Positions 49,829 to 59,217 of a stretch of DNA of 64,000 bases are shown piece by piece (position 1 is the stretch's first letter; each line of letters starts with the position of its first letter). The DNA is from Planctomycetota bacterium (GTDB lineage: Bacteria > Planctomycetota > Planctomycetia > Gemmatales > HRBIN36): NCBI GenBank assembly GCA_014584395.1, contig JACTMY010000009.1, forward strand, positions 62,001 through 126,000. The letters run 5' to 3'. Under the pieces are notes generated by a model. That model did not search any database. It was not told the DNA's origin and saw nothing but the letters and a program-made list of their open reading frames with translations. Made by a program: the position numbers and the translations under genes.

Positions 49829-50742
49829 TCGCCTATCGGTTCACTTTGAGAGCCAACTTCGGCTTCGCCCATAGCGTGAGACAGGGACTCCTGGCTATCG
49901 GTTGATGGGGATTCCTCGCGATGCCGCCATTGAAAGCGGCGCAAGATTTGTCCCAAGAGATGATCCGCGCGCTCGAGGGCTTCCTCCGTCGGCGGCGTCT
50001 CGCTTGCGGTCCATCCGAACCAGTGCAGCTTGAGCGGCAGCTTCTGATGATGAAGAGACCGGTTGGTCTGCTCCAAGACGCGCAAACTCCAAACCATGCC
50101 ATAGCGATCCCGAAAATTCAGCCAACGCTGGTTCAGCCGCTCCCAGGCTGTGGCTTGACCGGAAGATGTTCGGCGATTCAGCCACGCCAACCAGGCGGCC
50201 CAGCTCATACCTCCCATGGCGCAGCTCAGCAGCCAAAGCGGATCACCTTTTGTGGTGTCGGACTGCAATTGATGCAGCAATAGGCCAAGGACCACCATCA
50301 CGATCAAGGCGCTCCAGCCATGCCTGGTCGGCAGATAATTAATCCCTCCCACCAGCGAGATGAAGAGGATAAACAGACTCCTGGGGCCATCCACGGACCA
50401 GCGTTCCGCGCGCCAAGGTTGTTCGAGCAGGGGTAGAGCGAGCACGGCCAACAGTCCCGCCACGACGAAATTCCAAGCCGCGGCGCCGGGTTCCTTGGCC
50501 CCCAGGGGCGCGACCAGGACGCCGCATGCCCAGACCAGCATTAGATACAGCCACGGTCCATGGGGTTGACCCATCAGCCACATGCTCAACATCAGGCCGC
50601 TGAAACCCCAAGCCGTCCACACCCACAGCAGGGAATAACGCAAACTTGTGCCCTGCAAACCCGCCCAACTCCAAGCGAGAGGCAGCGCCGCCACAATCCA
50701 GAAAAAGCCCACGATCGTCATTTCGATCCAACTCAATGCCAA
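49822..50742 (-). CDS. Hypothetical multi-pass membrane protein
   Basis: 306 residues with about six hydrophobic helices in the first 190 (MALSWIEMTIVGFFWIVAAL, GFSGLMLSMWLMG, LYLMLVWACGVLV, VAGLLAVLALPLLEQ, SALIVMVVLGLLLHQLQ) and a polar cytoplasmic C-terminus (about 215-306) with no membrane segment. No family recognised. Overlaps the lipoprotein stop by 7 nt at the 3' end. Confidence 0.7.
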   Translation of the reverse strand: MALSWIEMTIVGFFWIVAALPLAWSWAGLQGTSLRYSLLWVWTAWGFSGLMLSMWLMGQPHGPWLYLMLVWACGVLVAPLGAKEPGAAAWNFVVAGLLAVLALPLLEQPWRAERWSVDGPRSLFILFISLVGGINYLPTRHGWSALIVMVVLGLLLHQLQSDTTKGDPLWLLSCAMGGMSWAAWLAWLNRRTSSGQATAWERLNQRWLNFRDRYGMVWSLRVLEQTNRSLHHQKLPLKLHWFGWTASETPPTEEALERADHLLGQILRRFQWRHREESPSTDSQESLSHAMGEAEVGSQSEPIGDQ

Positions 50743-50921
50743 TCCCCTAATCCGTAGGTTTCAACCGGGTTATGCTCGACTTGCAGCTCCTGCGGTTCGA
50801 GTTTCCATCAGATCGCGGATGCACCCGGCAATTTCACGCGAGCCAAGGTTCATATTATGCGATTTGCATTAGAGAGGACGCGATTCGACCATGCGACGAC
50901 ACCGGGCAAGGAGGCGATGAC

Positions 50922-51659
50922 ATGCAGCGGCTTGATGGGCGAATGAGAACCCTTGCGCGAGCCTGGTTGATCGCTTCCTTGCTCGTCATGATCTCTGGCT
51001 TCGAGAGTCGCGTGCTGTGCGCACCGCCCAAAGGTGCAGCGGCGTCGCCGCCGCCAGCTCCCATCTCTCCCGACCAGCAAGTTCATCAATGGCTGCAAAC
51101 GCTGCGCAACGCCACGGATGAGGATCAGCGGGCCAAGGCAGCGCAGGCGCTGGCCGTTTTCGACAGCGTGCGCTATTTCGAGATCATTCCCGCTCTCACG
51201 GAGGCGTTGCAGCGCGATAGCTCCACGGAAGTTCGCCGGGCTTGCGTCCGATCCTTGTCGGAATTGAAGCCGACCAGCGACGAGGTCCTGCAAGCCCTGA
51301 CGGAAGCAGCGGAGAAGGACGGCCACTGGCGCGTTCGCTGGGCGGCGCGCTCGGCGAAGAAACATTACCGCGTGGCCGCACCGCAACCTGCGCCTTTGCC
51401 GCCCGCCTCCTCTCCCACGCTCAAGATGCCGCAACTGCCCGCTCCGGAATTGCCGCCGCTCTCCCAGCCGCCTGCCTCGACCGAGTCGGAAAAGGCCCCC
51501 AAGGGCAAATCGAAATGGTTGAAGCTCGACTTTTGGAGAAAGAAAGATCAAGAACCGCGGCCAGAGGCCAAAGCATCGGCCCATCCAGCGGGGGCGCTCT
51601 CCAAGCCCGCCGATGTACCCTTGATCATGCCGATCCTGTCAGCTCCACGTCATCCATGA
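50922..51659 (+). CDS. Exported HEAT-repeat protein
   Basis: 245 residues from MQRLDGRMRTLARAWLIA, start supported by AAGGAGG. The N-terminal hydrophobic segment with ALCA-like cleavage region (VLC/APP) suggests export. HEAT-like repeats about 70-130 (ALAVFDSVRYFEIIPALTEALQRD, VRRACVRSLSELKP, VRWAARSAKKHY). The C-terminus is Pro-rich and basic. Probably a protein-protein interaction module; no catalytic motif. Confidence 0.7.
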   Translation: MQRLDGRMRTLARAWLIASLLVMISGFESRVLCAPPKGAAASPPPAPISPDQQVHQWLQTLRNATDEDQRAKAAQALAVFDSVRYFEIIPALTEALQRDSSTEVRRACVRSLSELKPTSDEVLQALTEAAEKDGHWRVRWAARSAKKHYRVAAPQPAPLPPASSPTLKMPQLPAPELPPLSQPPASTESEKAPKGKSKWLKLDFWRKKDQEPRPEAKASAHPAGALSKPADVPLIMPILSAPRHP

Positions 51660-51747
51660 TCCTTGATCTTCGTCGGTCGATTCTGATCGATTTCACTTCA
51701 GTTCATCTCGCAAAGTGAGCGGTGCGGGGTTATGCTGAGGAAAGGCC

Positions 51748-52752
51748 ATGGGTTGGCCCTGGCATGACGAATCAATGGATCGGACGATCGACCAGCCTAC
51801 GATGACGCACCTGCTCACGCATGCTCAGTTTCTCCAACATGACACCGGATCGCACCCGGAAAACGCCAACCGCTTGCGGTCCATCTTGGCCCATCCGCCG
51901 TTTCAGCAATGGGCCAGCCGCTGCACCATGATTTCCGGACCGTGGGAGCCAGTGCCCGCAGAGGAATTGAAAATCCTGCATCGGCGGGAATTGATCGATT
52001 TAGCAGAACGCGTCTCCCGACAAGGGGGCGGTCGACTGGACATGGATACCGTTTGTTCCGCCGCTTCATTCGACGTGGCACGGTCTGCGGTGGCCTGCGC
52101 CCGCGAGGCGGTGGATCGGGTCATGAAAGCATCGGATCGGCAAGCCCTGTGCCTGGTGCGGCCGCCCGGACATCACGCCACGGCCATGGAGAGCATGGGC
52201 TTTTGCATATTCAACAATATAGCCTTGGCTGCACGTTATGCGCAGCGACAGCACGGCGTGGAGCGCGTCCTGATCGTGGACTTTGACGTGCATCATGGCA
52301 ACGGGACACAGGACCTTTTTTACGACGATCCTTCGGTCTTTTTCTTCAGCACCCATCGGTTTCCCTTTTATCCAGGCACGGGGCGGTCCGAAGAAAAGGG
52401 GACCGGTGCCGGTCTGGGATACACTTTGAACGTGCCGTTGCCCTTCGGCATCACGCGGCACGATTTCCGTGAAGCCTTCGCACAGGGGCTTGCTCGAGCA
52501 GCGCAGGCGATCAAACCGCAACTGGTGTTGATCAGCGCAGGGTTCGATGCCCATCAGGCGGACCCGGTCGGCTCTCTCAGCCTGGAAGCAGAGGACTTCG
52601 CCGTCTTCACCAAGCAAATCAGTGACGTTGCCCAAACCCATGCCCAGGGCAGGATCGTCAGTCTGCTGGAAGGCGGTTATTCCCTGGAATGGCTGCCCGA
52701 ATGCGTGACCGCGCATCTGCAAGCCCTCGTTGAATCACAACCCCCTCAGTGA
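51748..52752 (+). CDS. Histone deacetylase family protein
   Basis: 334 residues. Class II-like deacetylase: LVRPPGHHATAM (H142, H143), DFDVHHGNGTQ (D178-D180, H182, the zinc ligands) and AGFDAHQADP (third ligand). The start MGWPWHDES follows AGGAAAGG. Removes acyl groups from lysine or small acetylated amines such as acetylpolyamines; bacterial members are often acetylpolyamine or acetoin-type enzymes. Soluble. The next gene begins 24 nt downstream, likely the same transcript. Confidence 0.92.
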   Translation: MGWPWHDESMDRTIDQPTMTHLLTHAQFLQHDTGSHPENANRLRSILAHPPFQQWASRCTMISGPWEPVPAEELKILHRRELIDLAERVSRQGGGRLDMDTVCSAASFDVARSAVACAREAVDRVMKASDRQALCLVRPPGHHATAMESMGFCIFNNIALAARYAQRQHGVERVLIVDFDVHHGNGTQDLFYDDPSVFFFSTHRFPFYPGTGRSEEKGTGAGLGYTLNVPLPFGITRHDFREAFAQGLARAAQAIKPQLVLISAGFDAHQADPVGSLSLEAEDFAVFTKQISDVAQTHAQGRIVSLLEGGYSLEWLPECVTAHLQALVESQPPQ

Positions 52753-52776
52753 ACCTTGAGGCAAAGGGCCACAGCC

Positions 52777-53829
52777 ATGAAAAAAACAGCAGGTGCCATT
52801 TTGGGGGGAGGGTTGCTTGGACTCGTGCTGCTGATCGGCGGGGCCAGGCTGCTGAGTGAAGCGGGGGCCGGTCCCGCGGGGGTGTCGGAAATCCGCATGA
52901 CTTTCGATGAAGACACCATCGTCTTGTGGCATCGAACGCAAATCATCGGTCGTTATGAGCACAGTGCGAAACTGACCAAGCCGCACATGGCCGGCTTATG
53001 GACGTCTTCCGGCCATCGCTTGACCCGCGGCTACCCGATGGAAAAAGACCTTGCAGGCGAAAGCAAGGACCATCCGCACCATCGCGGCGCCTGGTTTTGT
53101 CATGGGGATGTCATTGCCGATCAATGGCAGCCGCCGGTCAAAATCCCCCACGTGGAAGGTGTTGATTTCTGGTCCGAAGGCATGGGCCGCGGGAAGATCA
53201 TTTGTGTGTGGCGCGGACAACCCCGCCAATGGGATAAGGGCATTGGCATCGCCACGAAGAATGAATGGCGAGCACCCAATGAGCAGGTCATCCTTTTGGA
53301 GACGCGCCATCTTGGACTGACGCTGGCCATGGATGGACTGTTTCTGGTGTGGGAGATCGAATTGGCGAGTCCATCCGGGTCGGTGCGCTTTGGCGATACC
53401 AAGGAAGGCTCCTTGGCCGTGCGCGTCAACGATCGTTTTAATGAAAAAAATGGGGGGGCGCTGCGCACCGCCACGGGGGAGGGTGAAAAGGCCGTTTGGG
53501 GCCAACAAACGACGTGGTGCGATTATCAAGGATTCTTGGATGGGCAATGGGTGGGATTGACGATCTTTGACGATCCCAAGAACCCCACGCGCGCTTGCTG
53601 GCACAGCCGGGGCTATGGTCTCCATGCGGCCAATCCCTTTGGCCGCCACCAGTCGGGTTTCCCGGCAAGGAAGGATCAAAAAGACGTCGTCGAATTGAAG
53701 GAAGGTGATTCCTTGAAGCTCCGCTACGCCATGCTGCTGCATGAAGAATCGCTGAGCGTGCAACAGCTCAATCAAGCTGCGATGACCTGGATCAATCTGC
53801 CCAAGATGTCGGATTGGCCTAAAGATTGA
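52777..53829 (+). CDS. DUF6807 (PmoA-like) family protein, membrane-anchored
   Basis: 350 residues from MKKTAGAILGGG. A signal or anchor (LLGLVLLIGGARLLSEAG) precedes a beta-rich domain with the family signature DHPHHRGAWFCHGDVIADQW and GVDFWSEG. DUF6807 proteins are common in planctomycetes and sugar-metabolising bacteria, with unknown activity. A second hallmark RACWHSRGYGLHAANPFGRH is present. Cotranscribed with the deacetylase. Confidence 0.85.
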   Translation: MKKTAGAILGGGLLGLVLLIGGARLLSEAGAGPAGVSEIRMTFDEDTIVLWHRTQIIGRYEHSAKLTKPHMAGLWTSSGHRLTRGYPMEKDLAGESKDHPHHRGAWFCHGDVIADQWQPPVKIPHVEGVDFWSEGMGRGKIICVWRGQPRQWDKGIGIATKNEWRAPNEQVILLETRHLGLTLAMDGLFLVWEIELASPSGSVRFGDTKEGSLAVRVNDRFNEKNGGALRTATGEGEKAVWGQQTTWCDYQGFLDGQWVGLTIFDDPKNPTRACWHSRGYGLHAANPFGRHQSGFPARKDQKDVVELKEGDSLKLRYAMLLHEESLSVQQLNQAAMTWINLPKMSDWPKD

Positions 53830-53862
53830 GACGTCGAGCAACGTGATGGCCGGTGAGAGGCC

Positions 53863-54594
53863 TTAACCATGCGCGATGCCGACCAGCACGTCATAAAAGG
53901 CATGGGTGCCGACGGCCACGCCGTAGCCCCGCCAGGCGTATAACAAGCAGAACATGCCTCCGGCCAGGCAGCGAAAGAGAAAAGTGGCCGATTCCCAAGC
54001 TTCGCCCACCGGCCCCCAATGATGGGCATAGGCAAACAGCACGGAAGAAATGCTAGCCGCGACGAGGAAAGCTCCAAACGGGGCGACCAGGCGATGCAAG
54101 AGCCCCCAGAGCATCCCAAAGATGAGCAGGCGGAAGACGGTTTCTTCATAAATGCCTGCTCCCAGATAACTCACACTCCATGCCACCTGGTTCCACGTCT
54201 TCGATGCGGACGCAACCGCCATCTGGCTAACCGGCAGATGCGGCTGCAAGCCGTGATAGAGGCCCCAGAGCAGCAAAGCGAAGAGGCAGCTCTCCACCAA
54301 CATGCCGCTCCAGGTGGGAAAACCCTCCGGCGCACCGCTGCGCCATTGCCATCGAGCCCAAGCAGCGGAAACGAGAAAGACCAGAAACGTCGGCAAGGCC
54401 AATGAAGGATCGCCGCCCCACTTTTCCATGAAGTGGCGACACCAGCTATCCAAACCCGTTCGCGGTGATGGCAGCCCTTGGACGTGCAGGGCCCACATGC
54501 TCAACTCGTAGGCCAGCAACATGGGCCAGACGAGCAGCAAGCATGGCCAGGGATGCAATGTGGCCGTCCAGTAATGCGGGGTGGAAGATCGCAC
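53863..54594 (-). CDS. CPBP-family intramembrane metalloprotease
   Basis: 243 residues with several hydrophobic helices. Motifs: IYEETVFRLLIFG (EExxxR, about 148-156), a later FAYAHHWG, and HAFYDVLVG at the end, as in CAAX/CPBP glutamic proteases. It may cleave prenylated or membrane peptides, but most bacterial members are uncharacterised. GTG start at 54594, 5 nt after the HD-GYP stop, so the two are cotranscribed. Length normal. Confidence 0.85.
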   Translation of the reverse strand: MRSSTPHYWTATLHPWPCLLLVWPMLLAYELSMWALHVQGLPSPRTGLDSWCRHFMEKWGGDPSLALPTFLVFLVSAAWARWQWRSGAPEGFPTWSGMLVESCLFALLLWGLYHGLQPHLPVSQMAVASASKTWNQVAWSVSYLGAGIYEETVFRLLIFGMLWGLLHRLVAPFGAFLVAASISSVLFAYAHHWGPVGEAWESATFLFRCLAGGMFCLLYAWRGYGVAVGTHAFYDVLVGIAHG

Positions 54595-54599
54595 GATGC

Positions 54600-56036
54600 T
54601 TAGCTACCTTCTAAAAACCAATGTCCGAGCAGGGCTTGGCCCTCTTCCACCGATAAGCCGCGAACGATTTGTCGATGCGGCTCCCGCTCCAGATCGACCA
54701 GGTTCGTACTCAATGCGGGTTGCATGTCCGGCATCAATTTGATTTGAACCAGCGGTCGATGCGGGGAATGCATCGGTGCGGCTAAATCGGCGTGGCGCAT
54801 CACGCTGCCTATACTGCCATCGGAGAGTTCGACGATGGACCCGATCGGATAGGGAGTTAAAACATGTAGATGCGCGGCGATTTCCATGTCGAGCCTGCCC
54901 CGTTCAGCTTCGAGAAGCGTTTCATTGAGGGCGGTTCGGGGCGATTGCGCGGGCCGATGAGGCCTCGTGGTGCATAGGCTGGCATAGGTGTCGCTCACGG
55001 CGAGAATGCGGGCCAGGCGCGGGATGCGGTTCCCGATCAGACCCATGGGATAGCCGCTGCCATCGACCCGTTCATGGTGGGCGCGCACGGCATCATGCAG
55101 CCAACCTTCGGCTGGGGCGCAGGTCTTGAGCGCATCCGCCGCCAGGCCGACGTGGGTTTCCAGCGACCGCCGTTGCTCGTCTGAGTATTTTTCCGATTGG
55201 GCGATCAGTTCGATGGGCAGGGCGGACATGCCGGCGTCATGGAGCAGCGCCGCCAGAGCAGCTTCTTCCAGCCGATGCTTCCATTCGACGTCTTGGCGGG
55301 CGATGCGGATGGCCACCGAGGCGGCATTCATGGCCGCCGCGGCCGACCAGAGTTCCGCTCGACGGGTGGCCGGTGTGAGCCATGGGATGGGCAAGTGATC
55401 CTCGTTCTCCGACAACAAGACGTCGACGAGCGGCTTGAGCGACCTCAACTGAAAAACGCGGCCGTTGAGCAGCAGTTGAAAAGCATGCCCCAAGGTTTCT
55501 AACCGCTCTTGGACTTCGGCATGGCGGCGTGCGTAGCGTTGCAGTTGATGCAAGCGTTTTTCCAAGTCAGCCAGGGCCGTTTGCAATCCATCTGCCAAGC
55601 GGTTTTGATCATCCAGACTCGACGGAACAGGTTCGACCGTGCGCAAGCAATATTCCGCGAGAGCATGGGTTTGCTGGAAATACTCGGCGGGACCGGGTGC
55701 TCTGGTTTGAAACGGCGCCTGTTCAAAGAGGCGAGCGAGTTGCTTAAGTTGATCGATCTGGCCGCGGCCATTGAGCAGTAGCCGGCGCAAACGCCAGGAG
55801 AGCCTGCCGTTGGGCGAAGGAGCGGCATAGTCGATGGGGGCATCGTCCGCCAGGGCGGCGTGATTTTGTTGAAGGCGCGAGTGTTCCAATCGAAGCTGTG
55901 CCACCTGGTTTTCGAGAATGAGGAGCTGCTGCCGCGGCGTGGCATGGGCGGCGCGAGTCATGCTTGGGGCAGGACCTTGACTCAGACGATCGCGCAACGC
56001 GCGCAATCGTTCGAGTAAATTCGACTCCTCAGCCAT
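54600..56036 (-). CDS. HD-GYP domain cyclic-di-GMP phosphodiesterase-like protein
   Basis: 478 residues from MAEESNLLERLRAL. A helical N-terminal region (about 20-180, LENQVAQLRLEHSRLQQN) is followed by an HD-GYP domain: LLHDAGMSALP (HD), then AHHERVDGSGYPMGLIGNRI with GSGYP in place of GxGYP, and ILAVSDTYASL. This cleaves cyclic di-GMP in many bacteria. A longer start at 56072 is possible; the chosen one keeps a GGGGAG site upstream. The C-terminus ends in a short PilZ-like or beta region (GSIVELSDGSIGSVM) that could sense the nucleotide. Confidence 0.85.
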   Translation of the reverse strand: MAEESNLLERLRALRDRLSQGPAPSMTRAAHATPRQQLLILENQVAQLRLEHSRLQQNHAALADDAPIDYAAPSPNGRLSWRLRRLLLNGRGQIDQLKQLARLFEQAPFQTRAPGPAEYFQQTHALAEYCLRTVEPVPSSLDDQNRLADGLQTALADLEKRLHQLQRYARRHAEVQERLETLGHAFQLLLNGRVFQLRSLKPLVDVLLSENEDHLPIPWLTPATRRAELWSAAAAMNAASVAIRIARQDVEWKHRLEEAALAALLHDAGMSALPIELIAQSEKYSDEQRRSLETHVGLAADALKTCAPAEGWLHDAVRAHHERVDGSGYPMGLIGNRIPRLARILAVSDTYASLCTTRPHRPAQSPRTALNETLLEAERGRLDMEIAAHLHVLTPYPIGSIVELSDGSIGSVMRHADLAAPMHSPHRPLVQIKLMPDMQPALSTNLVDLEREPHRQIVRGLSVEEGQALLGHWFLEGS

Positions 56037-56197
56037 GACGCGCGAACTCCCCTTGAAGGCATCTCGCTTCATTCATTTAATTCGGATGGAAGGCGTCAAA
56101 GTCTTAAGAAATTACCTCATCCAACGCCGTTTATCCGGATTATGATGATGGGCGAAGTTGCTGTTGTTTATGAAGCTTGCCAGCGAGGATTGGGTTA

Positions 56198-57250
56198 ATG
56201 ACGGAATTCTTGACGTGGCTGGGCATCGTGCTGTGCCTCACACAGTCGGCCATCTTCTCTGGATTGAACCTGGCCGTGTTTAGTCTAAGCCGGCTTCGGC
56301 TCGAAGCGGCGGCCAGTTCCGGCGACGCGGATGCAGCCAAGGTGCTGAAGCTGCGGCGCAACGCCAATTTCACACTCGTCACGATCCTTTGGGGCAACGT
56401 CGCCGTCAACGTCTTGCTGACCCTGTTAGCGGATTCGGTCATGGCGGGGCTAACCGCTTTTCTCTTTTCCACCATGCTCATCACCTTTTTCGGCGAGATA
56501 TTTCCGCAGGCTTATTTCTCGCGGAACGCCCTCAAGGTGGCGGTTTACCTGGCGCCGATCCTTGGCATCTATCGCTTGATCTTGTGGCCGATCGCCTGGC
56601 CGACGAGCAAAATTCTCGACGCTTGGGTGGGGCCGGAAGGCATCCCATGGTTTCGCGAAGCGGAATTGCGCGATATCCTGCGCCATCACGCGCGCAAGGC
56701 CGATTCGGAGATCGGCTTTCTGGAAGCCATGGGGGCGATCAATTTTCTCGCGCTCGATGATGTGGCCGTGGGGGATGAGGGTGAACCGCTCGATCCGCTC
56801 AGCGTGGTGGCGCTTCCCCTCAAGGATGGCAAACCGCAATTCCCCACGTTTGAACGTTCCGCTCGAGACCCGTTTCTCAGGCAATTGGACGCCTCCGGGA
56901 AGAAGTGGGTCGTGTTCACAGATGAAACCGGCGAGCCTCATTTCGTCATGGATTGCCATTCGTTTTTAAGGGAAGCCCTCTTCTTAGAGAATCCCCTGGA
57001 TGCCGCCGCCACCTGCCATCGTCCTTTGATTGTCCGCGACGCCAAGGAAACCTTGGGGCGCGTCTTAAATCGGTTGGTGGTGCGCCCGGAAAAGCCAGGC
57101 GATGACGTCGTGGATGAGGATCTGATCCTGGTCTGGACGCCGGCAGAGAAACGCATCATCACCGGTTCGGATTTGCTGGGGCGATTGCTGCGGGGGATTG
57201 TTCGAATTTCCCACACCCGGAACCGCATGAATCTCATGGAAGGTGCGTAA
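56198..57250 (+). CDS. CNNM/DUF21-family membrane protein
   Basis: 350 residues from MTEFLTWLGIVLCLTQSA. DUF21 domain (about 1-130) with three to four helices (SAIFSGLNLAVFSLSRLRLEA is the typical motif) and the FGEIFPQAYFSR region. A CBS-like region (about 170-330) follows but is poor in typical CBS motifs (ALPLKDGKPQFPTFERS). These proteins transport or regulate Mg2+/Co2+. The CorC-type C-terminal domain is absent. A GAGG motif precedes the start. Confidence 0.8.
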   Translation: MTEFLTWLGIVLCLTQSAIFSGLNLAVFSLSRLRLEAAASSGDADAAKVLKLRRNANFTLVTILWGNVAVNVLLTLLADSVMAGLTAFLFSTMLITFFGEIFPQAYFSRNALKVAVYLAPILGIYRLILWPIAWPTSKILDAWVGPEGIPWFREAELRDILRHHARKADSEIGFLEAMGAINFLALDDVAVGDEGEPLDPLSVVALPLKDGKPQFPTFERSARDPFLRQLDASGKKWVVFTDETGEPHFVMDCHSFLREALFLENPLDAAATCHRPLIVRDAKETLGRVLNRLVVRPEKPGDDVVDEDLILVWTPAEKRIITGSDLLGRLLRGIVRISHTRNRMNLMEGA

Positions 57251-57272
57251 GCGGCGCTCTGGCTCATCAAAC

Positions 57273-57344
57273 TGGGCGCTACAGGATTCGAACCTGTGAC
57301 CCCCTCGGTGTAAGCGAGGTGCTCTACCGCTGAGCTAAACGCCC
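57273..57344 (-). tRNA. tRNA-Val (TAC)
   Basis: 72 nt. Acceptor GGGCGTT/AGCGCCC with one wobble, anticodon stem CCTCG/CGAGG, loop CTTACAC (anticodon TAC), normal T-arm, discriminator A. CCA is not encoded. Confidence 0.95.
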
Positions 57345-57735
57345 TTCTTCATATCATTTATCTTCGAATGCGAAGCGGGGCAAGACAAGAGGCCTGCATG
57401 GGTTGCTGCGCGCGAATCCATGAGGTGCCTGTCAGGCTAGATGGGCTTGGGGAATCTGGACTTTAGGCAAAAAAACAAATACAGGCGAATTAGGAGACCG
57501 AGTTTGCTGAATGTAGCTGCCATTCCATGTGTACTCATGGGGAAAAGTTTGCCGATGATTCAAGTCGAAGGCTTTGTACAGCCGACAATGGGTAAAGATT
57601 GCCGATTATTCCAGACGGACCTGGTGGTGGACGACTGGTCAGGCAATCGACAGGGATCAAGGTGCTTCCGTTCACTTCGATCCAGGGTCGCGAAGGAGCG
57701 ATTTACAGCACCTTGCTTCATGGAGGAAGGGTTCC
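57345..57735. other. Intergenic region, 391 bp
   Basis: Between tRNA-Val and the barrel gene. It should hold the tRNA promoter (minus strand) and the promoter of the barrel gene. Longer plus-strand frames across 57441-57736 are not coding-like. Confidence 0.35.
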
Positions 57736-59076
57736 ATGAGAAGTCGGACCGGATGGTTGTTAGGGTGGATTTGTGCTGCCTTAGTGATTTTGCCAACGTC
57801 GGCTCGAGCGCAGCATCTCGGCCGGCCCGTGGTGGAGCACCCGCTGCCGCTCATGTGGGCGGAACGGGACGAGGGCTTCTATGTCGCCATGGAAGCCTTG
57901 ATCATGCGGATGAACAATCCGCTCAATTCCCAGGCCGTGGCCTTTCGCGGCTTGTGGGATGACACTGGTTTCATTCGTGGAACCGGCGGCTTGCTCAACG
58001 TCTTTGATGTGACGGATCCTGACAATCCGTTGTACATCACCACGTTGTTCAACGAACCGGGGACTTCCGGTCAATTCCTGGGCACCGGCCAGGTCGCGAT
58101 GCAAACCCAAGACGTGGGCGGGAACCGCTTTGTCCCCGGCACGCGCTTCACCTTGGGATACCGCTTGCGCAACGGCATCGCCTTCGAAGGTAATTACATG
58201 TCGCTGGTGGCGTCGCGGCAAACGTCTACGGCCGGCATCATGCCGCCCGTGCAGTTTGGCGTCAGGAACGACTTCTCGGATTCGTTCCTTTCCTCGCCAT
58301 TTTATAATTTCGGCCCCTATTTGAGCGGTCCGTCCAACGACGTGGTTTCCAATGTCTTCTTGCTCCCGCTTCCTCCTGGCGGCGGTGGGTTTGTTGGCAT
58401 CGTGGATCCCGATTTGATCGATGAACTCTCGACCTTCGGCGGTTTCTTGGTCCCGGCCTATGGCATTACCAACGGCGCCGAGATCATGGAACAGGACCTG
58501 CGGCAGCGGTTCGCGTCGTCCGAATTAAACATGCGGGTGCCGATCTTCCAAGGCGACGTGACGCGGACCTACTGGACCGGCGGCGTTCGCTGGATGGGTA
58601 GCGAAGAGCGGTATCGCCTCCGCATCGTCGACTTCGACGTGGACAGCGAAGGTGGTCCTGAAAACTCGATGGTCTACAGCAATAAGATCAAGAACCATTA
58701 TTACGGCGTGCAATCAGGTCTCGGCACGGAAGCTTATCTTGGCTATGGCTTCGCCTTTGGCGTCGATGCCAAGATCGGCGTGTCGGCCGAGAATAGCAAG
58801 GCGGCCGTCAAGGTCGAACGCGGCGATGGCTTGTACTCCACCAAGCGGAGCAACAATCAGTTCCTCGTGGCGCCGCATGTGCAAGGCGGGGCCTACATAT
58901 GGTGGTATCCCATCGAAGGCGTGCAGATTCGTGCCGGCTATGAGTTCTTGGGCATCTTCAATGCTCGCCGGTCGCCGAGCCCCATCGACTTCGATCTGGG
59001 CCGCTTGCAGCCGAAGTATGAAAACATGTTTATGTCGATCGACGGGTTTACGCTCGGCGTCGCCTTCATCTTCTAA
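57736..59076 (+). CDS. Lpg1974/BBP7-type outer-membrane beta-barrel protein, second member
   Basis: 446 residues from MRSRTGWLLGWICAALVI, with GGAGG upstream. Signal peptide cleaved near ARA. Beta-rich mature part with RFTLGYRLRNGIAFEGNYMSL, then long strands ending GFTLGVAFIF, an aromatic C-terminus. It is of the same family as the barrel at 34153, with no close identity visible. Likely outer-membrane pore or structural protein. The terminator follows immediately. Confidence 0.85.
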   Translation: MRSRTGWLLGWICAALVILPTSARAQHLGRPVVEHPLPLMWAERDEGFYVAMEALIMRMNNPLNSQAVAFRGLWDDTGFIRGTGGLLNVFDVTDPDNPLYITTLFNEPGTSGQFLGTGQVAMQTQDVGGNRFVPGTRFTLGYRLRNGIAFEGNYMSLVASRQTSTAGIMPPVQFGVRNDFSDSFLSSPFYNFGPYLSGPSNDVVSNVFLLPLPPGGGGFVGIVDPDLIDELSTFGGFLVPAYGITNGAEIMEQDLRQRFASSELNMRVPIFQGDVTRTYWTGGVRWMGSEERYRLRIVDFDVDSEGGPENSMVYSNKIKNHYYGVQSGLGTEAYLGYGFAFGVDAKIGVSAENSKAAVKVERGDGLYSTKRSNNQFLVAPHVQGGAYIWWYPIEGVQIRAGYEFLGIFNARRSPSPIDFDLGRLQPKYENMFMSIDGFTLGVAFIF

Positions 59077-59098
59077 CCAGACACCACCCTGGTCCGAC

Positions 59099-59145
59099 AC
59101 GCACGGGGCGGGCTCACAAGGCTTGTCCCGTGCGGCCTTTTTATA
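59099..59145 (+). terminator. Intrinsic terminator of barrel gene
   Basis: Stem GCACGGG (59101-59107) / CCCGTGC (59127-59133) followed by GGCCTTTTTAT. Confidence 0.75.
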
Positions 59146-59217
59146 TCGACCCATTTGGTCGTGGCGGACGCGGGTGAGCACACAGCCAGGCAACGCATCT
59201 CTTCCGACCTGCCGATC

